From: UBA3210 sp963623095
Lineage (GTDB): Bacteria; Bacillota_I; Bacilli_A; RFN20; CAG-449
Length of the DNA: 58,407 bases
Reading direction: 5' to 3'
Assembly (NCBI GenBank): GCA_963623095.1
Contig: CAVFKD010000006.1
Span: 1 to 58,407, forward strand
The notes beneath the pieces are model-generated. The model was given only the letters and a program-made list of their open reading frames with translations. It was not told where the DNA came from and did no database searches. Made by a program: the position numbers and the translations under genes. The first letter of the stretch is position 1. The number at the start of each line of letters is the position of its first letter. This document shows positions 26,452 to 35,610 of the stretch, piece after piece.

Positions 26452-28035
26452 TTATAATTCTGAGGCAAATTTTTCTAAGAATTCATCGTATGTAGCATTT
26501 CTATCGATAATCTTATCTTCAGAAATATAAATGATTCTATTAGCGACTGTATTTATTAATTCATGGTCATGTGATGTAAATAATAATACACCTTTATAAT
26601 TAATCATACCTTTATTTAATGCAGTAATAGATTCCAAATCTAAATGGTTAGTTGGATCATCCATAATGATTAAATTGCCACTTGTAAGCATCGTTTTTGC
26701 CATCATGCAACGAACTTTTTCTCCACCTGATAAAACTGCGCAGCTTTTTAAAGCTTCTTCATTGGAGAATAACATTCTTCCAAGCCATCCACGGATATAT
26801 GATTCATTTTGATCTTTTGAATAAGGTCTTAACCAATCGACTAAAGTTAATGAACCATCTTTAAAATATGCAGAATTATCACTTGGTAAATATGATTTAG
26901 TAATTGTAATACCGAATTTAAAATCACCAGAACTTGGTGTATCTTCACCATTTAGAATATTAAATAAAGTAGTTAATGCGAGGGAATTTCTAGAAATAAA
27001 TGCAACTTTATCACCTTTTTTAAGGCTAAAAGTTAAATTTTTAAATAATCCATCTTTTGATAAATTATTTACTTCTAAAACATCATTACCGATTTCTCTT
27101 TCAAATTTAAAATCAATAAATGGATAAACTCTACTAGAAGGAACCATTTCTTCAACATTGATTTTTTCAAGTTCTTTCTTTCTAGAAGTAGCTTGTTTTG
27201 ATTTAGAAGCATTCGCGCTGAATCTTGCGATGAAATCTTGTAATTCTTTGATTCTTTGTTCTTTTTTAGAATTTTGATCTTTTAATTGTCTTTGAATTAA
27301 TTGGCTTGATTCATACCAGAATTCATAATTACCAACAAACATGTTAATTTTGCCATAGTCTACATCACAAATTCTTGTGCATACTTTGTTTAAAAAATGA
27401 CGATCGTGAGAAACGATAATAACTGTATTTGTAAAAGAATATAAGAAAGATTCTAACCAAGATGTTGCGATTGCATCTAAGTTATTGGTTGGTTCATCTA
27501 ATAATAAAATATCTGGATTACCAAATAATGCTTGAGCAAGAAGAACTTTAACTTTTTCTTTTGCATCAATTTCTCTCATTAATAAATCATGTTTATCTTC
27601 TGAAATACCTAAATTAGATAACATAGTTCTAGCATTTGAATCAGCTTCCCAACCATCTAATTCCATAAATTCATTTTCAAGTTCTGCAGCTTTAATACCA
27701 TCTGCCTCAGAAAAATCTTCTTTAGCATAAAGGGCATCTTTTTCTTTCATAATAGCGACTAGTCTTGGATGTCCTTGAATAACCGCATCAACTAAAGAAA
27801 AGTCATCATATGCATTTTGATTTTGTTTTAATATTGACATTCTTTCATGTTCAGTTAAAGTAACAGAGCCTGATGTTGGTTCTAATTCACCTGAAATAAT
27901 TCTTAAAAATGTAGATTTACCTGCGCCATTGGCTCCAATAATTCCATAACAGTTATCTTTTTGAAAGTTAATATTGACGTCTTTAAATAATACACGTCCT
28001 CCAAATTGCATTGATACATTACTTACTTCTAGCAT
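26452..28035 (-). CDS. ABC-F ATPase, YkpA/YbiT-like
   Basis: A 527-residue ABC-F protein with two ATPase domains and no membrane part. NBD1 has GANGAGKST and Walker B ILLLDEPTNNLD; its signature is the altered IDAKEKVKVLLAQAL rather than LSGGxxxR, as in YkpA-type members. The inter-domain linker (about 235-310) is rich in charge. NBD2 has LSGGEKVRCMMAK and IIMDDPTNHLDLES; its Walker A is weak (SRNSLALTT). ABC-F proteins bind the ribosomal E site and ease stalled translation. The start overlaps the upstream SDR gene by 17 bases. Confidence 0.9.
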   Translation of the reverse strand: MLEVSNVSMQFGGRVLFKDVNINFQKDNCYGIIGANGAGKSTFLRIISGELEPTSGSVTLTEHERMSILKQNQNAYDDFSLVDAVIQGHPRLVAIMKEKDALYAKEDFSEADGIKAAELENEFMELDGWEADSNARTMLSNLGISEDKHDLLMREIDAKEKVKVLLAQALFGNPDILLLDEPTNNLDAIATSWLESFLYSFTNTVIIVSHDRHFLNKVCTRICDVDYGKINMFVGNYEFWYESSQLIQRQLKDQNSKKEQRIKELQDFIARFSANASKSKQATSRKKELEKINVEEMVPSSRVYPFIDFKFEREIGNDVLEVNNLSKDGLFKNLTFSLKKGDKVAFISRNSLALTTLFNILNGEDTPSSGDFKFGITITKSYLPSDNSAYFKDGSLTLVDWLRPYSKDQNESYIRGWLGRMLFSNEEALKSCAVLSGGEKVRCMMAKTMLTSGNLIIMDDPTNHLDLESITALNKGMINYKGVLLFTSHDHELINTVANRIIYISEDKIIDRNATYDEFLEKFASEL

Positions 28036-28921
28036 TGTTATACTCCTTTAAATATAATTCTGTTTCTTCTTTAATTCCTAATTTCTTCATGTAATTAGGA
28101 ATAAGTTGTTTATGAGGATAACCAGAAACATGAAATAATCCTCTTGGTGTTATATATACTTTTTTATCATCATTAGTAAATATAGCTTCTAAATATATTA
28201 AACTTGCTTTATTTACATCATGAGTGAATAAAGTGAAAAATTTATGTTTTAAAATACCAAATTTATTTTTAATTCCTGTTTGGGAAGAAGAAATAATATT
28301 GGTTGAAGTTACTCCAGGATGAATTAGATAATAACTTATGTTATTCTTTTTTAAACTTAGTTCGTAAAATAATCTATCAAGACAGTATTTAGAATAACCA
28401 TACATATACTTTCTTGATAAATTGTTTGTTTTATCAAGTGATACTTTTTTCGAATAAAAAGCAGTTAGAGATGTAACAAATATTAATCTAGTATTATTAA
28501 TATTAAAATAATCTTCTAAAGCAAAATACAATTTATAAGTTCCTAAATAATTAGTTCCAAATGTTAATTCATATCCATCGATGGTTTTATAATCATCTTT
28601 AGAAGTATATACTCCTATATTGAATATAAAATAATCAATCTTTTTAAAATTAGATTTCAAATTAGTAGCAAAATCATCAATAGAATTAAAATCGCTTTGA
28701 TCTAATTTTAGTAATTTAATTTCACTATGAGGATATTTAACTTTTAAAGAATTAATAATCTTTTCACCTTTAGTTAAGTTTCTTAAGCCTAAAATAACAT
28801 TGCCTTCTTTTTCTAAAATCAAAGAAACTAGGGCTAATCCTAGTCCTGAACTAGCCCCAGTTATTAAAATATTTTTATCTTTTAAAGAAGGATATTTATT
28901 TAAATATTTTTGAATATTCAT
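28019..28921 (-). CDS. Short-chain dehydrogenase/reductase
   Basis: A 300-residue Rossmann-fold SDR. The cofactor motif TGASSGLG lies at 21-28, the structural NIG motif near 101, the catalytic Ser in FVTSLTAF and the YxxxK pair in YGYSKYCLD. The pattern matches NADP-type classical SDR related to retinol-dehydrogenase-like proteins. The substrate is unknown. The ATG overlaps the stop of the DHH gene by one base. Confidence 0.88.
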   Translation of the reverse strand: MNIQKYLNKYPSLKDKNILITGASSGLGLALVSLILEKEGNVILGLRNLTKGEKIINSLKVKYPHSEIKLLKLDQSDFNSIDDFATNLKSNFKKIDYFIFNIGVYTSKDDYKTIDGYELTFGTNYLGTYKLYFALEDYFNINNTRLIFVTSLTAFYSKKVSLDKTNNLSRKYMYGYSKYCLDRLFYELSLKKNNISYYLIHPGVTSTNIISSSQTGIKNKFGILKHKFFTLFTHDVNKASLIYLEAIFTNDDKKVYITPRGLFHVSGYPHKQLIPNYMKKLGIKEETELYLKEYNNARSK

Positions 28922-29892
28922 TAAATTAAATCTTCTAAATCTTTGATTAATGATGGAAGTTCATCCATTGATAATATTGTTGCCCCAGAAGCATTTTTAT
29001 GTCCACCTCCGCGATATTTAGTCGCGACAACAGAAATATCAATTTCTTTAGATCTAATAGAAACTCTAAATTCATTCTTTTCACTAATTTCAGTGACACA
29101 GAACCAAATAGGTACATTTTTAATATTAGACATTAAAGAAAGATGTTCTTTACCTCTTTCATTTTCAATGCCTAATTCATCTAAATCTTTTTGCATTAAT
29201 GTGTAATATGCAACACCTTTTGAAGTGAATACCATATTATTTAATACATATTTTTGGAATTTTAAACTTTCAACATCTTTTTCATATAAAGGTAAATAGA
29301 TTTCTTTATTTGGTTGTAATTTACTATTTAATAACATTCCTGCGATATCAAATGTTTCTTTAGTTGTTGATGGGAATTGGAATCTGCCTGAATCAGTAAC
29401 AATACCTGTAAAGAAATATTTGCATGAAGCTTTACTTAATGGATATTTTTTTGAATAAGAATAGCAAAAATCTGCGACTAATTCAGCGCATGCTGCAATT
29501 TCATTCGCGACAATATTTAAATCGCCATAAGGTTCAACATTTGGATGGTGATCAAATTTAATTTTATATTGTGCTTTTTTATATCTTTCATCAGAGATTC
29601 TTTTTGTATCTCCTGTATCAACAATAATCGCTAAAAAAGGATTATCAAACCAAGAATCATCAACTTGTTCCATCTTAGGGAAGACTTTTTCTGAATATGT
29701 TCCTGAATCCTCTCCTACATAATGTACACTCTTAGTAGGAAAATTATCTCTTAACCAAGTAACTAGTCCTAGTTGAGTACCAAAAGCATCACCATCTGGT
29801 CTTTGATGACGGAATACACAAATTCTGTCATATTCTTTAATTTTTTTAAGCGCTAATTTAAATTCTTTTTTAAATCTTTTATCGTAGTACAT
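28921..29892 (-). CDS. DHH phosphoesterase, NrnA-like nanoRNase/pAp phosphatase
   Basis: A 323-residue DHH/DHHA1 protein. Metal-binding motifs are in order: HQRPDGDAFG, IVDTGDTKR, FDHHPNVEPYGD, GIVTDSGRF. The C-terminal DHHA1 domain ends with GGGHKNASG. The set and length match NrnA, which degrades two- to five-base RNA and dephosphorylates pAp. A role in cleaving linear dinucleotides such as pApA is also possible in this family. Confidence 0.9.
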   Translation of the reverse strand: MYYDKRFKKEFKLALKKIKEYDRICVFRHQRPDGDAFGTQLGLVTWLRDNFPTKSVHYVGEDSGTYSEKVFPKMEQVDDSWFDNPFLAIIVDTGDTKRISDERYKKAQYKIKFDHHPNVEPYGDLNIVANEIAACAELVADFCYSYSKKYPLSKASCKYFFTGIVTDSGRFQFPSTTKETFDIAGMLLNSKLQPNKEIYLPLYEKDVESLKFQKYVLNNMVFTSKGVAYYTLMQKDLDELGIENERGKEHLSLMSNIKNVPIWFCVTEISEKNEFRVSIRSKEIDISVVATKYRGGGHKNASGATILSMDELPSLIKDLEDLI

Positions 29893-29902
29893 AATTCCTC
29901 CT

Positions 29903-31024
29903 TTATTTTATACTCTTTAATACTTTTTGTAATTCTTCAATAAACAAACTAACTTCTTCTAAAGTATTCTCATATGAGAATGAAACCCTGATTGCGTTAG
30001 TTGCTCTTTCAATATCATATCCCATAGCTTCAATTACATAACTATATGGTTTTTTCTTACTTGAACAAGCTGATTTAGTAGAAACATAAATTTCTTTTAA
30101 TGATAAACCTTCTTGTACAACGCTTGCTTTTTTATTAACACTAAAATTAATAATGTATGGAGAACCATCTTTAGGTGAATTGATTTTAATTCCATCTAAT
30201 GAAGATAATTTTTCATACATATAATCATGGATCTTAGAAACATATTCATATCTAGTAGCCATATTTTCAAAAGCGATACGAAGAGTTTTAGCCAAAGCTA
30301 CTTCGTAAGGGAAATTATTAGTTCCAGAACGGAGTGCGTATTCTTGTCCTCCCCCGTCAATTAATGGAACTAAATCAATATTTCTCTTTCTAAGAAGTAA
30401 TCCACTTCCTTTGAAGCCATTAAGTTTATGCGCGGACATAGTTAATAAATCAACATCAGAAAAATCAATATTTATTTTTCCTATTGCTTGAGTTGCATCA
30501 CTATGGAAGATAATCTTTGGAAATTGTTTTAAATATTTACCGATCGATGCAATATCATTAATACTTCCAACTTCATTATTGACGCTCATGATGGAAACTA
30601 AAATAGTATCTTCTTTAATCGCTTTTTTTAAAGTATCAAGTTCTACTACTCCATCTTTATTGACATCTAAATAAGTTACATCAAAATTATATAAATCATG
30701 CATTTGTTTAAAAACATTTAATACCGATGGATGTTCAACCTTAGTTGTAATAATGTGATTACCACGGTTTTTATATTTTAAGCATGTTCCTTTAATCGCT
30801 AAATTATTAGATTCTGAAGCACCAGAAGTAAAGATAATTTCTGATTCAGTTCTATTTAAAATTTTAGCGATTTGATTTCTTGCAGTATCTTCTAAAGATA
30901 ATACTTCTAAACCTAATTTATGATTAGAAGCAGGGTTAGCGAAATATTTTTCATTAACTTTATTAAAAGAAGCAAGGACTTCTTTATTTATTTTTGTTGT
31001 CGCGGCGTTATCAAAATATATCAT
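29903..31024 (-). CDS. Cysteine desulfurase, NifS/IscS-like
   Basis: A 373-residue PLP enzyme that takes sulfur from cysteine. IYFDNAATT opens the protein; the PLP Lys is in MSAHKLNGFKGSG, and the persulfide Cys is in the STKSACSSKK loop. It lies nine bases after ezrA. In Bacillus the ezrA-desulfurase-thiI order supplies sulfur for thiolated tRNA; thiI is not in this window. Confidence 0.92.
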   Translation of the reverse strand: MIYFDNAATTKINKEVLASFNKVNEKYFANPASNHKLGLEVLSLEDTARNQIAKILNRTESEIIFTSGASESNNLAIKGTCLKYKNRGNHIITTKVEHPSVLNVFKQMHDLYNFDVTYLDVNKDGVVELDTLKKAIKEDTILVSIMSVNNEVGSINDIASIGKYLKQFPKIIFHSDATQAIGKINIDFSDVDLLTMSAHKLNGFKGSGLLLRKRNIDLVPLIDGGGQEYALRSGTNNFPYEVALAKTLRIAFENMATRYEYVSKIHDYMYEKLSSLDGIKINSPKDGSPYIINFSVNKKASVVQEGLSLKEIYVSTKSACSSKKKPYSYVIEAMGYDIERATNAIRVSFSYENTLEEVSLFIEELQKVLKSIK

Positions 31025-31033
31025 TTTTCACAC

Positions 31034-32782
31034 CTACTTAGTTTGATCTGGACGCATTTTTTTAATAATTGCGACAGTATCATCAATGGTTCTTGTAAAA
31101 TCACTTTCAAAGAATGCTTGTCCTGCGCTATCAAGGGTGAACTTACATTCCATAAATCCTTGGCGATATTGGTTTGCGTATACAATAGAATTTTCTGCAT
31201 ATTTGCATTGATTTGATTGTTCAGCAATATCATTGATTAAAGTTTCAATTGTTTCTTGTGCAGTTAATAAGATTTCATTTGCTTTTGAAACATCAATTGG
31301 TTTTTTCTTAAAGATGTCACCGATTTGTTCTAAATATTTAAATGATTTATCGAAACTAATTTTTAATCTTGCAGTATAATCTTCAACTGCCATTTCTCTT
31401 AAGATAGCTTGATTATCTTTTAATTTTAAATAGTAATCACAAATAGCTTTATAATCTTTTTCAGCATCGCTTTTTAAAGAGAATAAATAAGTATTAAAAT
31501 CATTAATAATTTGAGTGATTCTAACCATTTCATCATTCATATCATGAATCTTACGGACAATTAATGTATAAGGTTGACGAGCGGCAGAATGGATGTAATT
31601 ATCCAAATCTCTTTTAATTGTTTGAACATTATTAACATCTGTTTCAAGTTCATCAATTTTTTCTAGATATTTATCTTGGATTAAATAAACTTCTTGATAA
31701 TTTGGTAATGCTCTTTTAATTTTCATAAATTGTTTTTCAAGGTCATAAGTCTTGTTATACATTGAATCACAATTTTCATCAAAATATTTTTTAGCTTCTT
31801 CTTCATCATCAAATGATTTAAATATTTCCATGATTTCTTCATCAATAGAATCTAAATCTTTTCCTACTGTAGCGAATTTAAATGTGCGAAGATTATTTGT
31901 AATTTCTTGTAATTTCGCATTATACATTTCTAACTTTTGGCTTATTTTTAAATGATGTAAAGGATAATCTTCATCTTGTAATTGTTCAAAGCGTGCTTTA
32001 ATTTCTTCCATTCTTCCTGGAATGATTTTTGTTACCTTCATACAATATGTTGGTAAATCATCAAAAGATTGTTCTAAAGCATCGACAACTTGTTTAACAG
32101 TTGGAAGTTTTTCATTTGCTTCTTCATATCTTGCGCTGGAGCAAAGTTCTTCACATTCATCAAAGATATTTTGGATTTTAGCGAATACTTTTGCGAATGA
32201 ATCTTCCATTAATGTTAATTCAGTTTTATGGATTTCATATTTTTCTTTTAACGCTCTAAATTTTCTAGATAAATCAATATTGCCTTGGCGATATTCTTCA
32301 TCTTTTTGTAAGATCTTACCTAAATCGTTATATAATTCATTAACTTTTCTTTCAAATTCAAAAATAATCTTTTTAGTTGAATCAATTAAATTCTTATTAT
32401 TAGAACGTTTAGTCTTATCGTTCATTGTTTTTTTCAATCCATCAACCGCGACATAAGATTCACGATCATTTTTTTGTAAGATTTCTTGATAACGATCTTC
32501 ATATTCACTAGATAAATCAAGATATGCGACATTCTTTTCACCGATAGATTTTAATCTTTCGATATAATTTTCAATATCTTCAATTAACATTTCATGAATT
32601 GATTTATATTTTCTATCTAATTCAACGGCAGCTTTTTGTTGTTGCTTTGTTTTAACGACAAATACATAAATTAAAATAATCGCAATTATTAAAACAACTA
32701 CTATGCCAATAATTACATAGAAAATTGGATTTGTAAAAATAGATTTATTAGAAGCTTCTTCAAGAAAATTGATATTTTTCAT
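31034..32782 (-). CDS. ezrA: Septation ring regulator EzrA
   Basis: A 582-residue EzrA: one N-terminal membrane helix (about 22-45) and four to five long coiled-coil repeats in the cytoplasm. It limits FtsZ ring formation in low-GC Gram-positives. The start at 32782 follows GGAGGT with a short gap; the earlier ATG overlaps that SD. The first gene of a six-gene minus-strand run, divergent from rpsD, an arrangement known from other Bacilli. Confidence 0.88.
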   Translation of the reverse strand: MKNINFLEEASNKSIFTNPIFYVIIGIVVVLIIAIILIYVFVVKTKQQQKAAVELDRKYKSIHEMLIEDIENYIERLKSIGEKNVAYLDLSSEYEDRYQEILQKNDRESYVAVDGLKKTMNDKTKRSNNKNLIDSTKKIIFEFERKVNELYNDLGKILQKDEEYRQGNIDLSRKFRALKEKYEIHKTELTLMEDSFAKVFAKIQNIFDECEELCSSARYEEANEKLPTVKQVVDALEQSFDDLPTYCMKVTKIIPGRMEEIKARFEQLQDEDYPLHHLKISQKLEMYNAKLQEITNNLRTFKFATVGKDLDSIDEEIMEIFKSFDDEEEAKKYFDENCDSMYNKTYDLEKQFMKIKRALPNYQEVYLIQDKYLEKIDELETDVNNVQTIKRDLDNYIHSAARQPYTLIVRKIHDMNDEMVRITQIINDFNTYLFSLKSDAEKDYKAICDYYLKLKDNQAILREMAVEDYTARLKISFDKSFKYLEQIGDIFKKKPIDVSKANEILLTAQETIETLINDIAEQSNQCKYAENSIVYANQYRQGFMECKFTLDSAGQAFFESDFTRTIDDTVAIIKKMRPDQTK

Positions 32783-32888
32783 ACTTACCTCCATAACGTC
32801 GAAAATAGACCTTTATAAGTATACATAATTTTTTATAAAAATTAAATAGTTAATATTCAATACTATTAACAAATTTTAAAATTTTATG

Positions 32889-32918
32889 TTGACATCTCAT
32901 ATTTATTTATACTAGAAT
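32889..32918 (+). promoter_or_regulatory. rpsD promoter
   Basis: TTGACA (32889-32894) and TAGAAT (32913-32918) are 18 bases apart on the plus strand, about 160 bases before rpsD. This leaves a long leader for S4 control. Confidence 0.75.
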
Positions 32919-32924
32919 AATTAA

Positions 32925-33074
32925 GCATGTGCAATTAGCAGATAGATACACCCTGCTGATGATTCTTCAAAAAAGTAACCAAGCTAAATATTGGCGAAGA
33001 AGTTTCACCCAGAGGACAACGGGATCTATCCTCACATTTGTACAGCGATGTATAATGAAAGGAGATTTGACAAA
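32925..33074 (+). promoter_or_regulatory. Candidate S4-binding leader of rpsD
   Basis: The 150-base leader can form a stem AGCAG (32937-32941) / CTGCT (32953-32957). Next to it, GATAGAT (32941-32947) is complementary to ATCTATC (33024-33030), which lies inside another possible stem GAGGA / TCCTC (33012-33033). Such a long-range pairing resembles the pseudoknot through which S4 represses its own mRNA in Firmicutes. The call relies on position and pairing only. Confidence 0.55.
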
Positions 33075-33686
33075 ATGTCAAGATACACAGGACCAGCTTG
33101 GAAATTAGGTAGAAGATTAAACTACTCAACAATTGAAACTGGAAAAGATTTAGCAAAACGTCCTTATGGACCAGGCAAAGCAAAAGATGCAAGACCTAAG
33201 AAATTATCAGAATATGGTAAGCAATTAACAGAAAAGCAAAAATTAAGATTTACTTATGGCGTTTCTGAAAAACAATTCGCTAACTTATTCAAAAAAGCAA
33301 AAGCAAAGAAAGGTGTTGTCACAGGTACAGCTTTCATGCAATTATTAGAATCTAGATTAGACAACTTAGTATATAGAGTTGGATTTGCTAGAACTAGAAG
33401 AGCTGCAAGACAATTAGTCAACCACGGCCATATCTTAGTAAATGGTAAGAAAGTTGATATCCCATCATATATTTGTAAGCCAAATGATGTTATCACATTA
33501 AAAGAAACATCAATGAACTTAAAAGTAGTCAATGAATCTTTAGAATCATTAACAATCGTTGTTCCTTATGTTGAAATCAACAAAGAAACAAAAGTTGCAA
33601 AATACATTAGATTACCAGAACGTAACGAAATGACAAGTGCAATCGACGATTCATTAATCATTGAATACTACAACAAAATGCTTTAA
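33075..33686 (+). CDS. rpsD: 30S ribosomal protein S4
   Basis: The 203-residue primary 16S rRNA binding protein S4. It starts MSRYTGPAWKLGRRL, lacks the zinc cysteines of some S4 proteins, and has the S4 domain (about 92-155) with RLDNLVYRVGFA and RQLVNHGHILVNG. The frame opens upstream inside the leader, but AAAGGAG ten bases before 33075 and homology of the first residues fix the start. Confidence 0.97.
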   Translation: MSRYTGPAWKLGRRLNYSTIETGKDLAKRPYGPGKAKDARPKKLSEYGKQLTEKQKLRFTYGVSEKQFANLFKKAKAKKGVVTGTAFMQLLESRLDNLVYRVGFARTRRAARQLVNHGHILVNGKKVDIPSYICKPNDVITLKETSMNLKVVNESLESLTIVVPYVEINKETKVAKYIRLPERNEMTSAIDDSLIIEYYNKML

Positions 33687-33709
33687 TTTAATAACTAAAG
33701 TTATTTATG

Positions 33710-33739
33710 ACCTATGCAAGAAATTGCATAGGTTTTTTT
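33710..33739 (+). terminator. Terminator of rpsD
   Basis: A perfect 10-bp stem ACCTATGCAA / TTGCATAGGT with loop GAAA and a run of seven T. Confidence 0.92.
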
Positions 33740-33760
33740 ATGTCTCTATTTTCAACCAAC

Positions 33761-33782
33761 AAAAAAGCTGCCGTTAGGCAGC
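33761..33782 (-). terminator. Terminator of the primase-like zinc-finger gene
   Basis: A 6-bp G/C-rich stem GCTGCC / GGCAGC with a four-base loop, then six T on the minus strand. Confidence 0.85.
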
Positions 33783-33791
33783 GATATTTCA

Positions 33792-34196
33792 CTATTTACT
33801 ATTCTTAATATATTTAATATTGTTTTCTTCTAAGAATTTAATTACTTTTTCTTTATCTTCTGAAGATCCTGTAACAACTAAATGTAAAGAATTATCTTGT
33901 TCTTTAACAATTTGGGTGAATTCTAATCCTGCAAGTTCACTAACTTTTTTAACTGCGTTAGGGAAAGATAAATTTTCAATCTTTTGAACAAATGTAAATA
34001 CGTTACCTCCAACATTACAGTTTGAGCAACGGAAATATTGTTTTTCTTGTGAGAATTCTACTTTGTCTTCTCCATTGCAGAATGGACAAGTTGAGATATT
34101 TCTAAATCCTTCTTTTTTAATAGTTACATATTTAGATGCGACATCTACAATATTAACTTGGCCTTTAATATAATCAATTACTTCTGGTGCAATCAT
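33792..34196 (-). CDS. Solitary DnaG-type zinc-finger protein
   Basis: A 134-residue protein whose first 95 residues match the CHC2 zinc-binding domain of DnaG primase: EVIDYIKGQVNIVDVASKYV, CPFC (38-41), YFRCSNCNVGGNVFTFV (CSNC at 58-61) and FPNAVKKVSELAG. The usual His ligand is Cys, giving four Cys. The TOPRIM polymerase and helicase-binding parts of the normal 600-residue DnaG are missing; a 35-residue alpha/beta tail follows instead. It could bind single-stranded DNA or regulate primase. The full primase is presumably elsewhere. Confidence 0.75.
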   Translation of the reverse strand: MIAPEVIDYIKGQVNIVDVASKYVTIKKEGFRNISTCPFCNGEDKVEFSQEKQYFRCSNCNVGGNVFTFVQKIENLSFPNAVKKVSELAGLEFTQIVKEQDNSLHLVVTGSSEDKEKVIKFLEENNIKYIKNSK

Positions 34197-34282
34197 TTTT
34201 GTTTCTCCTTTTACACTATTTTTTATATTATCACATTTTAGAAAATTGTATCGATTTTTTTATTTATATTAATTATTTTTAT

Positions 34283-35599
34283 TTACAAATCTTCCTCATT
34301 ACTAACATGTTCTTCTTTATATTGACATTTTTCGGAATTATCAATAATTTCTAATGGTTTTGTTTTATATTTATCGCATATGAACATATTATTTTGTAGG
34401 TATTTGCAATTCATGCATTGAGTTTGTTTTAATTTCAAGCATAGTAATGCAGTTTCTCTAGTATTTAAATAATTACCATTATTTTTCATAGTCTTATAAG
34501 TTTCATCAAATGATTTTTGTAATTTGTTATCTTCAAATTTTTGAATAACAAATGTTGAAACTACGAAATAAATAAATGATATCGCAAGTAAGAAGTAGCT
34601 TGTAAATATTCTCCATAAGAATAAAGCTGCCCCAACATAATTACCCATTATTGTACCAAATACAACAGTAAATGTCGCTTCTGATACTCCTGCATTAGAT
34701 GGAATAGGACTTAATGTACCAATAAATCCAATCGCTTGATAACAAGCAAGGAAGAAAAACATAGTTGAAAAATCAAATTGAATATTTCCTTGTCCTAATA
34801 ATAAATAGATAAGATATGGAATAGAATTACTTAAAAGTTGGAATAAGGAATAGGCAATTAATGAAGGAATCGCTAAATAGAAATGCTTCATTAAATACCC
34901 TACTTGTTTTCTTACTCGATCCATTCTTTCATTTGATTCACGAATGTAAGCTTCTTTAGATGGTGATTTTTTAAATTTAACCGCGAAGAATGCACTTATT
35001 TTAACAATTAATTTATTAACTGGAGGACAATATGCCATCAAAACAAAGAATAACGCGGATATAACTGCGAAAGTAAATCCATATAAAGCAATCCATATCA
35101 ATCTAATTTCCGTACCATTTGTTAATACCAATGTACAATTACATACTTGGCAAACAATAAACATAATGCCAAACATAACTCCTTGAACTAAGGAGAAAAT
35201 AATTTGGTTTTGTGTTAAACAGTTTAAAGATTCATCAATCGTTATTCCTCTTTTTTCCATATAATAAAGCATAAAAGGGAAATGACCAGTTCTACTTGGA
35301 GTAATAGTTCCTCCTAAATATCCATGCAAATAAATACCAAGTGCGTCGATATATGGTTTCTTTTTATTAATTCTTTTTAACGATGAATAGATTACAAACG
35401 ATTCTAAACATACAGTTAACAATAAAACACCGGCGATAATTAAATAAGAAGTAAAAGGAAGAGATTGTAAAGAAGACAAATCAGAAAAGACATTATTTTT
35501 AAATAAAAAATAAAGCGTTAATCCTGTTACAACTAAGATTATTATTAAGTTGATAATTAAATTCTTTTTACTAATTAGTTTTGTCGTGTTAGATTTCAT
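34283..35599 (-). CDS. UPF0104/LPG-synthase-TM flippase-like protein with Cys-rich tail
   Basis: A 438-residue membrane protein with eight or so helices over residues 12-370. The conserved polar loops GYLGGTITPSRTGHFPFML and GTLSPIPSNAGVSEATF match the integral-membrane half of MprF (lysylphosphatidylglycerol flippase) and the YbhN family. The aminoacyl-transfer half of MprF is absent. The C-terminal tail carries CMNC, then ICDKYKTKP and EKCQYK, a four-Cys pattern that could bind metal in the cytoplasm. It follows the rRNA methylase by 11 bases. The substrate is unknown. Confidence 0.8.
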   Translation of the reverse strand: MKSNTTKLISKKNLIINLIIILVVTGLTLYFLFKNNVFSDLSSLQSLPFTSYLIIAGVLLLTVCLESFVIYSSLKRINKKKPYIDALGIYLHGYLGGTITPSRTGHFPFMLYYMEKRGITIDESLNCLTQNQIIFSLVQGVMFGIMFIVCQVCNCTLVLTNGTEIRLIWIALYGFTFAVISALFFVLMAYCPPVNKLIVKISAFFAVKFKKSPSKEAYIRESNERMDRVRKQVGYLMKHFYLAIPSLIAYSLFQLLSNSIPYLIYLLLGQGNIQFDFSTMFFFLACYQAIGFIGTLSPIPSNAGVSEATFTVVFGTIMGNYVGAALFLWRIFTSYFLLAISFIYFVVSTFVIQKFEDNKLQKSFDETYKTMKNNGNYLNTRETALLCLKLKQTQCMNCKYLQNNMFICDKYKTKPLEIIDNSEKCQYKEEHVSNEEDL

Positions 35600-35610
35600 T
35601 TAACACACCT

